The notes under the pieces were generated by a model. The model worked only from the letters and a program-made list of their open reading frames with translations, was not told the origin of the DNA and made no database searches. Positions 1-5,135 of a DNA stretch of 7,313 nucleotides are shown here, one piece after another. The translations under genes were made by a program, and so were the position numbers. Each line of letters starts with the position of its first letter. Position 1 is the stretch's first letter. This stretch comes from Dehalococcoides mccartyi (lineage in GTDB: Bacteria > Chloroflexota > Dehalococcoidia > UBA2979), in assembly GCA_945888895.1 (NCBI GenBank), contig CAMDAY010000111.1:1-7313 (forward strand), read 5' to 3'.

Positions 1-2
1 GC

Positions 3-506
3 ATGACGCGCACGATCGCCCTCCGCACACTCCTCGTTGCCGCTCTGCTGGGTACGGCGGTGCTGGTGGCGGCGTGCAGCACCGGCGGCCCGGGTGCCTC
101 GACGCCCGCCGGCGGCAGCGCCGCGACGTCGGGCACGACCGGGGCGCCCTCGACGGCAGCCGGTGCGACGGCGCGCGCGACGGTCTTGTCCACGGGCGCA
201 TCGATCCCGGTCAACGACCGGCCGACGCTCGTCTTCGTCGATGCGATCTGGTGACCGTTCTGCGCAATCGCGCGGCCCGTCGTTGACGGGCTCCAGACTG
301 AGTACGCGGGCAAGGTGAACTTCGTGCGCCTCGACTTCGACAAGGAAGCCGAGAGCGCACTCGCGCAGCGGCTGGGTGTCCGCTCGCACCCGGCGTACGC
401 GTTCTTGGCCGCAGGACAGGACACAAAGGTCGAGCAGCGCGCGTTCGGCCCGCTGACGGAGCAGGCGCTGCGCGAGCGCATCGACGCGCTGATCGCGAAG
501 CGCTAG
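3..506 (+). CDS. Thioredoxin-fold lipoprotein, predicted selenoprotein (UxxC), read through in-frame TGA
   Basis: Seen: an ATG at 3 opens a 167-residue frame if the TGA at 252-254 is read as an amino acid; it ends at TAG 504-506. Residues 1-24 are a lipoprotein signal (Arg near the N-terminus, hydrophobic core, lipobox V-A-A-C with Cys25). Residues 26 to about 58 are a Ser/Thr/Gly/Ala/Pro linker. From about 60 a thioredoxin domain follows: PTLVFVDAIW, then TGA (84), P, F, Cys87, later the NFVRLDFD strand and VRSHPAY with the cis-proline at 130. The distance from residue 84 to Pro130 (46) is close to Cys32-Pro76 of E. coli thioredoxin. About 74 of the 83 codons after TGA end in G or C, so the downstream half looks like coding sequence under selection. 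Inference: a membrane-anchored, extracytoplasmic thiol/selenol oxidoreductase; its partner is unknown. Alternative: a pseudogene with a TGC-to-TGA change. The sequence upstream of the start lies outside the window, so no ribosome site can be judged. Confidence 0.82.
252..254 (+). other. In-frame TGA, predicted selenocysteine codon (residue 84)
   Basis: This is the only in-frame stop in the thioredoxin-like frame. It falls directly after the conserved Trp and three residues before Cys87, giving W-U-P-F-C where thioredoxins have W-C-x-x-C. Replacing the N-terminal, attacking Cys of a CxxC motif by Sec is a well-known pattern in selenoproteins. No other gene in the window has an internal TGA and Trp is written TGG, so a general reassignment of TGA is unlikely. 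Confidence 0.78.
275..291 (+). promoter_or_regulatory. Candidate bacterial SECIS hairpin
   Basis: Seven uninterrupted base pairs (GCCCGTC at 275-281 with GACGGGC at 285-291) close a three-base loop GUU at 282-284; G274 and T292 could add a wobble pair. The loop begins 28 nt after the last base of the TGA. Known bacterial SECIS elements lie inside the coding region just after UGA, have a small apical loop about 16-37 nt away with a G among its first two bases, and in E. coli fdhF a G-U in the loop contacts SelB. This hairpin meets those rules. The stem must also encode protein (ARPVVDGL), so part of its pairing could be coincidental in GC-rich DNA. Confidence 0.62.
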
Positions 507-520
507 CCGCCGCGGCGGCT
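505..520. terminator. 16-bp perfect palindrome between convergent genes, possible bidirectional terminator
   Basis: AGCCGCCGCGGCGGCT at 505-520 is its own reverse complement and can fold as a six-pair hairpin with a CGCG loop on either strand. It overlaps the last two bases of the selenoprotein stop codon and lies 2 bp from the stop codon of the opposing dehydrogenase gene. There is no clear T-run on either side, so it is not a classical intrinsic terminator. Its position between two convergent 3' ends is the main support. Confidence 0.4.
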
Positions 521-522
521 CT

Positions 523-1275
523 CTACCACTGCTTGCCGATGCCCCCGCGCTCGCCGAAGAAGCCCGCGGGCCAGTTGCGGCCCGTCATCATCGCGCGGTC
601 GATGTCCTCGGGCGTGGCGATGCCGGCGTCGACGATCGCCTCCGCCTCGCGGCGTGCTGCCGCGAAGACGCGGTTGAGCAGGAAGCCGTACGAGCCGGGC
701 GCGTCCTTCACCATGCAGATGACCTTGCCCGACCGCTCCGCGACGCCGCGGATCGCCTCGATTGTGTCCGGCGAGGTCTGCGGGGTGTAGATCACCTCGC
801 ACATCTTCATCGAGGGCACGGGGTTCGAGAAGTGCATGCCGCCGAACAGTGGGAGCCGCGACGCTGACACGTCGCGCGCGATGTCCACGATCGGGAAGCC
901 CGAGGTGTTCGAGACGAAGATCGCGTCCGGGTTCACGATGCCGTCGATCTCCGCGAAGACCTTCTGCTTCAGGTCGAGACGCTCCGGGACCGCCTCGATC
1001 AGGAAGTCGACGTCCTTCAAAGCAGACAGCTCCGTGGAGAAGGAGATGCGCGGGATCGCCTCGGTGGCGCGGTCGAAGGGGAGCTTGCCGATCTCGACGG
1101 CGCGCTTCATGCCCCAGCGGCTCTCGAAGATGGAGTCCTTCGTCGCCTGGATCAGCTCGTCGGAGAGGTCGCGCACGACCACGTTGTAGCCCGCGACCGC
1201 GAGGACGTGCGCGATGCCGCCGCCCATGACGCCGCCGCCGAGGACGCCGATCGTCTGTACCTGCTCGAACTTCAT
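523..1275 (-). CDS. 3-hydroxyacyl-CoA (3-hydroxybutyryl-CoA type) dehydrogenase, short C-terminus
   Basis: The 250-residue product belongs to the NAD-dependent L-3-hydroxyacyl-CoA dehydrogenase family, which interconverts 3-hydroxyacyl-CoA and 3-ketoacyl-CoA in beta-oxidation or butyrate-type metabolism in the cytoplasm. A Rossmann domain opens with the GxGxxG motif at Gly13-Gly15-Gly18. Asp36 at the end of the second strand predicts NAD rather than NADP. Family motifs follow: IEAVPE (Glu94), SNTSG (Ser125), and MHFSNPVP with catalytic His148. Glu160 lies 12 residues later, matching the His-Glu dyad spacing of the human enzyme (His158-Glu170), and Asn201 is in the LLNR motif. The start is ATG 1273-1275 with AGGAGGA 8 nt upstream. 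Oddity: family members are usually about 280-290 residues. This one stops at GGIGKQW, just where the MGPxELADLIG segment normally starts, so the last helices of the dimer domain are missing. It is probably co-transcribed with the M20 gene 35 bp upstream. Substrate chain length cannot be told. Confidence 0.88.
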   Translation of the reverse strand: MKFEQVQTIGVLGGGVMGGGIAHVLAVAGYNVVVRDLSDELIQATKDSIFESRWGMKRAVEIGKLPFDRATEAIPRISFSTELSALKDVDFLIEAVPERLDLKQKVFAEIDGIVNPDAIFVSNTSGFPIVDIARDVSASRLPLFGGMHFSNPVPSMKMCEVIYTPQTSPDTIEAIRGVAERSGKVICMVKDAPGSYGFLLNRVFAAARREAEAIVDAGIATPEDIDRAMMTGRNWPAGFFGERGGIGKQW

Positions 1276-1283
1276 CGCGCTGC

Positions 1284-1290
1284 TCCTCCT
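1284..1290 (-). promoter_or_regulatory. Ribosome binding site of the dehydrogenase gene
   Basis: On the minus strand AGGAGGA lies 8 nt before the ATG at 1273-1275, a near-perfect Shine-Dalgarno match. It fixes this start over the longer overlapping frame. It sits inside the 35-bp gap after the M20 gene, which supports separate initiation within one transcript. Confidence 0.8.
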
Positions 1291-1310
1291 GTGTGTCTCG
1301 TTGATGGTCG

Positions 1311-2621
1311 CTAGTTGCAGATGCCGCGCACCACCTGGTGCATGATCTGCGTCCCGATGCGCAGGTTCTCGATCGAGATGCGCTCGTCGTTGCCGTGGAC
1401 GCGGCCCTGCTCGGACGGGCCGGTGACCGTCGGCACGAAGCCGTAGGCGGCCGCCCCTCGACGGCGGAAGACGCGTGAGTCGGTGAAGCCGGTAGAGACG
1501 CTCGGCAGCACCAGCGCATCCTCGAGGACGCGCTTCGACTCGCGCGCCATGATCTCGTACAGCTCCGTCTGGTGCGAGGTCGTCAGCGTCGAGGCGACGA
1601 ACACCCGCTCGATCTCAATGCGGGGGTCGTCGATCACGCGCTGGAGGTCCGCGATGAAGCGCTCCGAGTCGTAGCCCGGCACGAGACGGCAGTCGATCGT
1701 CGCCTCGGCCATCGCGGGGATGACGTTGTGCTTCACGCCCGCGTTCAGCGTGGTCAGCGAGATCGAGTTCATCTGGATCGACTTCAGACGCGGGTTGCCC
1801 TCCGCGAGCTCGGCGAGCACCGCGCTGGTCGGCGCGCGGTCCAGGATGCCCGCGGCGTGGAGCTGGTCGAAGTACTCCTGCACCTCGGGCGTCACGACGT
1901 AGGGCCGCTGCCACGTCAGCACGCGGTTGAGCGCCTTTACGAGGTGGTCAGCGGCGTTGTCGTCGTGCGGGACGGAGCCATGGCCGGGACGGCCGTGGGC
2001 GCGGAGCGTGAGCCACAGCGGCCCCTTCTCCGACACGCCGATGTTGATCGTGTTGCGCTCGACCCCCAGCGCCTCCGTCGAGCCGCCGCCGCCCTCGTTG
2101 ATCACGTACTCGCAGTCGAGGACCTCGGGGTGCTCGCGGTCCAGGTACTCGATGCCGTACGTCGAGCCGGCCTCCTCGTCGGCCACGGCCATGTAGACCA
2201 GGTCACGGGTGAGTGGGAGGTTCTGGCGCTTGTGGATGAGGAAGGTGATCAGCTCCATGATCCCCTGGCTCTTCATGTCGAGCGCGCCACGCCCCCACAC
2301 GAAGCCGTCATGGATCTCGCCGCCCATTGGGTCGACCGTCCATTGATCACGCTCGAACGGGACGACGTCCGTGTGGCTGAGGAGGATCAACGCTTTGCCG
2401 CGCGTGCCCGTGCCCGCGAGGCGCGCGACGAGCGTGGCGCGACCGTTGCCGGGGTCGTACGTCTGGTACGGGATGCCCTCGGCGTCGAGGATGCGGCCGA
2501 GCCAGTCGCAGGCCAACGACTCGTTCCCCGGTGGGTTCACGGTGTCGACGCGGATGAACTCAGAGAGCCATTCCGTCGCCTGCTCTGTCCACGCGTCCCA
2601 GTCGATGGTCGGCTCGGCCAT
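1311..2621 (-). CDS. M20 family metallopeptidase / amidohydrolase
   Basis: A 436-residue cytoplasmic enzyme of the di-zinc M20 family (ArgE/DapE/carboxypeptidase S/aminoacylase group), which hydrolyses peptide or N-acyl amide bonds; no signal peptide is seen. Metal and catalytic motifs stand in the family order: SHTDVVP (His83 ligand, Asp85), GRGALDMKSQG (bridging Asp115), ADEEAGS (general base Glu149, ligand Glu150), NEGG (Glu175 ligand) and GRVHGNDE (His409 ligand). The inserted dimerisation domain begins near GRPGHGSVPHDDN, whose histidines are typical of the family. Length is normal and every key residue is present, so it should be active. The EGGGGS segment and overall length lean to the carboxypeptidase-S/aminoacylase side rather than strict ArgE or DapE, but the substrate cannot be read from sequence. 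ATG 2619-2621 is preceded by GAGGGGA at a gap of about 4 nt. It is first gene of a two-gene minus-strand unit with the 3-hydroxyacyl-CoA dehydrogenase. Confidence 0.9.
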   Translation of the reverse strand: MAEPTIDWDAWTEQATEWLSEFIRVDTVNPPGNESLACDWLGRILDAEGIPYQTYDPGNGRATLVARLAGTGTRGKALILLSHTDVVPFERDQWTVDPMGGEIHDGFVWGRGALDMKSQGIMELITFLIHKRQNLPLTRDLVYMAVADEEAGSTYGIEYLDREHPEVLDCEYVINEGGGGSTEALGVERNTINIGVSEKGPLWLTLRAHGRPGHGSVPHDDNAADHLVKALNRVLTWQRPYVVTPEVQEYFDQLHAAGILDRAPTSAVLAELAEGNPRLKSIQMNSISLTTLNAGVKHNVIPAMAEATIDCRLVPGYDSERFIADLQRVIDDPRIEIERVFVASTLTTSHQTELYEIMARESKRVLEDALVLPSVSTGFTDSRVFRRRGAAAYGFVPTVTGPSEQGRVHGNDERISIENLRIGTQIMHQVVRGICN

Positions 2622-2683
2622 GCGATCCCCTCGTGTTGTCGCGTTGTTCGAGCGGTGGTCGCTGTCCCCGGCGACCCCGCCGC

Positions 2684-2712
2684 ATCTTTCGCGCTGACCG
2701 ATCGCCTGTCAA
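2684..2712 (-). promoter_or_regulatory. Candidate sigma-70-type promoter for the M20/dehydrogenase unit
   Basis: Read on the minus strand, a perfect -35 box TTGACA (2712 to 2707) is followed after 17 bases by AAAGAT (2689 to 2684), which keeps the A at position 2 and the A-T at positions 5-6 of TATAAT. Transcription would start near 2677, leaving a leader of about 55 nt before the ATG. The -10 box is only a partial match. Confidence 0.5.
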
Positions 2713-2770
2713 ACAACCTGCTCGTGAGCGGACACGCGCTACCCTCGCGAGGTTGCGAGCCCCGCGCGCT

Positions 2771-2776
2771 GAGGAG
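2771..2776 (+). promoter_or_regulatory. Ribosome binding site of the EamA transporter gene
   Basis: GAGGAG lies 6 nt before the GTG at 2783, supporting this GTG start. No convincing plus-strand promoter was found in the 161-bp divergent gap. The best -10-like hexamer, TACCCT at 2740-2745, has only a weak -35 partner. Confidence 0.75.
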
Positions 2777-2782
2777 TAGCCC

Positions 2783-3661
2783 GTGACCGTACGTCAGCTC
2801 CTCGTGCTGGTGGCCGGCGTCATCGCGATCTCGTGGGCCGCGCCGCTGATTCGACTGGCCGAGCCCGCGCCCGCGCTGACGATCGCCGCGCTGCGCCTCG
2901 TCGTCTCGGCCCCGCCGATGATTGCGCTCGCGGCGACGAGGCGGGCACGCGCCGCTTCGCCGCTGGGGCGGCGCGACCTCGGACTGCTGGTGGTGTCGGC
3001 GGTCGCGCTGGCGGCCCATTTCGCGTTCTGGGTCGAGTCGGTGCAGCGCACCTCGATCCTCGCGAGCGTCGTGCTGGTGACGATGCAGCCGCTGTTCGTC
3101 GCGATCGGGGCCTGGCTGTTCCTGGGCGAGCGACCATCGAGGGCGGTGAGCGTCGGCATCGCGCTCGGGGTCCTCGGCGCGGCGCTGCTCGTGGGGCAGG
3201 GCGCCTCCGACGGCGGGACTCTCACCGGGAACCTGTTCGCGCTCATCGGTGGCGTGATGTCAAGCGTGTACCTCGTGGTCGGTCGACGCGTGCGGGCGCG
3301 TCTGTCGACGGCGACCTACGGTGCGGTCGTGTACTCGATCACGGCGGTGATCCTGATGGCGCTCGTGCTGGCGACGGGGACGCAGGTCGGCGGGCTCCCC
3401 GCGTCGGCGTACTGGTTCATCGTGCTGCTGGCGCTGGTGCCGCAGCTCATTGGACATAACGCGATGAACTGGGCGCTGGGGTCGCTGTCGGCGGCGGTGG
3501 TCGCCGTCGCGATTCTCGGCGAGCCGGTGGGCTCCGCGATCATCGCCGCGGTCGTACTGGACGAGGTGCCGACGGTCATCGAGGTGGCGGGCGGTGCAGT
3601 CGTGCTGGCAGGCGTGTACGTTGCCTTACGCGGCGAGCGCCGCGCTTCGACCGAGGCCTGA
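2783..3661 (+). CDS. EamA-domain (drug/metabolite transporter superfamily) permease
   Basis: A 292-residue integral membrane protein with about ten hydrophobic segments arranged as two EamA repeats, the usual DMT layout and length. Segments lie roughly at residues 5-24, 31-50, 66-84, 90-114, 121-137, 147-164, 174-194, 205-226, 231-255 and 260-282. Each repeat ends in the family signature: in the first, SVVLVTMQPLFVAIGAWLFL then GERP; in the second, AILGEPVGSAIIAAVVLDE. Family members export or exchange amino acids, nucleobases and other small metabolites; nothing here fixes the substrate. The start is GTG with GAGGAG 6 nt upstream; the protein begins MTVRQLLVL and reaches the first membrane segment at once. 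The CoA-transferase gene follows after 32 bp on the same strand, so co-transcription is likely although a functional link is not obvious. It diverges from the M20 gene. Confidence 0.88.
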   Translation: MTVRQLLVLVAGVIAISWAAPLIRLAEPAPALTIAALRLVVSAPPMIALAATRRARAASPLGRRDLGLLVVSAVALAAHFAFWVESVQRTSILASVVLVTMQPLFVAIGAWLFLGERPSRAVSVGIALGVLGAALLVGQGASDGGTLTGNLFALIGGVMSSVYLVVGRRVRARLSTATYGAVVYSITAVILMALVLATGTQVGGLPASAYWFIVLLALVPQLIGHNAMNWALGSLSAAVVAVAILGEPVGSAIIAAVVLDEVPTVIEVAGGAVVLAGVYVALRGERRASTEA

Positions 3662-3680
3662 CGGGCCTCACCGCGCCACG

Positions 3681-3687
3681 AGGGGGG
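3681..3687 (+). promoter_or_regulatory. Ribosome binding site deciding the CoA-transferase start
   Basis: AGGGGGG at 3681-3687 lies 6 nt from the ATG at 3694 but only 3 nt from the adjacent in-frame GTG at 3691. The spacing favours the ATG, which removes one residue from the longest frame. Confidence 0.65.
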
Positions 3688-3693
3688 ACTGTG

Positions 3694-4932
3694 ATGCCGC
3701 CATTTCCGACGACCGGACCGCTGCGCGACGTGCGCGTCCTCGACCTCACCTGGGTGCTGTCGGGGCCGTTCTGCACCGCAACGCTCGCCGACCTCGGCGC
3801 GGACGTGGTGAAGCTGGAGCGGCCACCATACGGCGACGTGTCGAGGACGACCGGCCCGATCATCGAGGGCGAGTCGGGGTACTTCTTCTCCGTGAACCGC
3901 GGCAAGCGATCGATCGCGCTCGACCTGCGGGCGGAGGAAGGGAAGGCGATCTTCCTCGACCTGATCAAGGAGTTCGACGTCCTCGTGGAGAACTTCACGC
4001 CGGGGAGCATGGACGGCCTGGGGCTCGGGTACGAGGTGCTGTCGCAGGTGAACCCGAAACTCATCTATGCCGCGATCTCCGGGTACGGCCAGACCGGCCC
4101 CGAGCGGACGAAGCCTGCCCTAGACGTCATCGTGCAGGGCGCGGGCGGCGTGATGTCCGTCACTGGCGAGCCCGGTCGAGGCCCCGTGCGCCCGGGCCTC
4201 TCGCTCGGTGACATCACCGCGGGCCTCTACTGCACGATCGGGATCACCTCGGCGCTGCACGAGCGCGAGCGGTCCGGCAAGGGCCAGCTGGTCGACATCT
4301 CGATGCTCGACTGCCAGGTGGCGATCCAGGAGAACGCGTTCATGCGCTTCCACCTGAGCGGCGAGCTGCCGGAGCGCCTCGGCACGAGGCATCCCACCGC
4401 CGTGCCGTTCCAGGCGTTCCAGACGGCCGACGGGTTCCTCGTCATCGCGCTCTCGTGGGGCGTGCCGAACCAGTGGGCGCTGCTCTGCTCCGAACTGGGC
4501 CTCACGGAGATCATCGACGACCCGCGCTTCCACTCCGCCGCCGCGCGGTCGAGGAACCACGCGGAGCTCGAGCCGATCATGCAGGCGGCGTTCCTGAAGA
4601 AGCCGACCGCGGCGTGGCTGGAGCCATTCGAGCGCTTCGGCATCCCGTCCGGGCCGCTCAACGACATCCGGCAGGTGACCCAGGACCCGCAGGTGCAGGC
4701 GCGCGACATGTTCCGCCCCGTCCACCACAAGGTCTTCGGCGATGTCCCCCTGACGAACACCCCGGTGAAGCTCTCCTCGACGCCCGGAGGCATCCGGGGC
4801 GGCTCGCCCGACATGGGACAGCACAGCCGTGAGGTGCTCACCGAGGTCCTCGGGCTGGACGCCGCACGCCTCGACGACCTGATCGCGCGCCAGGTGGTGT
4901 GGGTCGAGCGGCCCGAGGTGGAGCTGGGGTAG
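3694..4932 (+). CDS. CaiB/BaiF family (family III) CoA-transferase
   Basis: The 412-residue protein has the normal length and motif order of family III CoA-transferases, cytoplasmic interlocked dimers that move CoA between carboxylic acids through an aspartyl-CoA thioester. Near the N-terminus RVLDLTWVLSGPFCTATLADLGADVVKLERP-like sequence gives the usual first Rossmann segment (VLDLTWVLSGP, then LGADVVKLE). SVNRGKRSIALDL, DVLVENFTPGSMDGLGLGY and ISGYGQTGP follow, as expected. The catalytic aspartate is expected in the LGDITAG motif, Asp173 here, at nearly the same position as Asp169 of formyl-CoA transferase. GKGQLVDISMLD follows, and a C-terminal segment IPSGPLNDI is also typical. Known members act on formate/oxalate, carnitine, (R)-benzylsuccinate, mesaconate or bile acids; the acid used here cannot be assigned. 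It follows the EamA gene by 32 bp. A GTG directly before the ATG (3691) is an alternative start. Confidence 0.9.
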   Translation: MPPFPTTGPLRDVRVLDLTWVLSGPFCTATLADLGADVVKLERPPYGDVSRTTGPIIEGESGYFFSVNRGKRSIALDLRAEEGKAIFLDLIKEFDVLVENFTPGSMDGLGLGYEVLSQVNPKLIYAAISGYGQTGPERTKPALDVIVQGAGGVMSVTGEPGRGPVRPGLSLGDITAGLYCTIGITSALHERERSGKGQLVDISMLDCQVAIQENAFMRFHLSGELPERLGTRHPTAVPFQAFQTADGFLVIALSWGVPNQWALLCSELGLTEIIDDPRFHSAAARSRNHAELEPIMQAAFLKKPTAAWLEPFERFGIPSGPLNDIRQVTQDPQVQARDMFRPVHHKVFGDVPLTNTPVKLSSTPGGIRGGSPDMGQHSREVLTEVLGLDAARLDDLIARQVVWVERPEVELG

Positions 4933-4942
4933 GAGCCACCCG

Positions 4943-4972
4943 CGAGGGAGCGGTCGGGGTGTCGCACCCTCG
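4943..4972 (+). terminator. Hairpin-forming sequence after the CoA-transferase gene, weak terminator candidate
   Basis: CGAGGG (4943-4948) pairs with CCCTCG (4967-4972), and a nested alternative, GGGTG (4957-4961) with CACCC (4965-4969) around a TCG loop, competes for the same bases. It begins 10 bp after the stop codon at 4932. No T-run follows, so intrinsic termination is uncertain. Confidence 0.35.
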
Positions 4973-4986
4973 TCTCAGACGCGGGC

Positions 4987-5024
4987 GCGAGGGAAATCCG
5001 ACATCTCCCCGTCATTTCCCTTGC
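4987..5024. repeat. 11-bp inverted repeat upstream of gltB
   Basis: GCGAGGGAAAT (4987-4997) and ATTTCCCTTGC (5014-5024) pair along their whole length, with one G-T wobble and a perfect 8-bp core AGGGAAAT/ATTTCCCT. The 16-base spacer can add a GAC/GTC pairing. No T-run follows. It may be a terminator-like stem for the CoA-transferase transcript, or a DNA operator; its right arm overlaps a possible -35 (TTGCAA, 5021-5026). Confidence 0.5.
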
Positions 5025-5049
5025 AAGATTGTGACGAAAAGCGCAAGAT
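5023..5049. repeat. Direct repeat GCAAGAT x2, 20 bp apart
   Basis: GCAAGAT occurs at 5023-5029 and 5043-5049, a centre spacing of 20 bp, about two helical turns, with TGACG-like sequence after each copy. This geometry suits cooperative binding of a regulator to one face of DNA. Alternatively TTGCAA (5021-5026) and CAAGAT (5044-5049), 17 bp apart, could be a weak promoter. Confidence 0.35.
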
Positions 5050-5076
5050 GACGCTTCTTCGGTCGACGACCTTCGG

Positions 5077-5082
5077 TATGAT
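5077..5082 (+). promoter_or_regulatory. Candidate -10 box for gltB
   Basis: TATGAT at 5077-5082 matches five of six positions of TATAAT and lies in the least GC-rich part of the intergenic region. No good -35 is found 16-18 bp upstream (CTTCTT or TTCTTC), so an activator may be needed, which would fit the repeats just upstream. The transcript would start near 5089, at the foot of the leader hairpin. Confidence 0.45.
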
Positions 5083-5085
5083 GTC

Positions 5086-5115
5086 TCGCCCACCTCCCTA
5101 TTAAGGAGGGGGCGG
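5086..5115 (+). promoter_or_regulatory. Strong GC-rich hairpin in the gltB leader
   Basis: The left arm (5086-5097) pairs with the right arm (5105-5115) through about 11 pairs with one bulged A at 5092 and a 7-base loop CTATTAA (5098-5104). CTTTGTAATT follows the stem. It ends 20 nt before the gltB start and its right arm contains the strongest purine-rich ribosome-site-like sequence of the leader (AAGGAGG). It could be an attenuator/terminator, a 5' stabilising stem or a protein-binding leader element. The T-run is too short for a confident terminator call. Confidence 0.5.
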
Positions 5116-5135
5116 CTTTGTAATTGGAGCGGCAG

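Noticed and set aside
252..254. TGA as a general sense codon (Trp or Gly code)
   Set aside because: Trp is written TGG throughout, the EamA gene ends at a TGA in a sensible place, and no other gene including 726 codons of gltB has an internal TGA.
315..506. Independent small gene starting at GTG 315
   Set aside because: It begins in the middle of a thioredoxin fold, lacks the active-site strand and any Shine-Dalgarno, and is in frame with the upstream lipoprotein segment; it is the 3' part of the selenoprotein.
2744..2759. CTCGC/GCGAG inverted repeat in the divergent promoter region
   Set aside because: Five GC-rich pairs with a six-base loop are common by chance in this DNA and it does not align with a convincing promoter.
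1572..2786. 404-residue open frame on the plus strand opposite the M20 gene
   Set aside because: It is antisense to a gene with complete M20 zinc-ligand motifs, and its product is low-complexity Arg/Val/Asp-rich sequence without domain features.
5029..5050. GlnR-type site (GTGAC followed by GAAAA)
   Set aside because: The two elements are adjacent instead of separated by six bases, and the second pair of half-sites is missing.
5105..5123. Start-stop mini-ORF (TTG TAA at 5118-5123) behind the AAGGAGG of the leader hairpin
   Set aside because: The spacing is right, but a TTG start followed at once by a stop is easily found by chance and the ribosome site would be buried in the stem.
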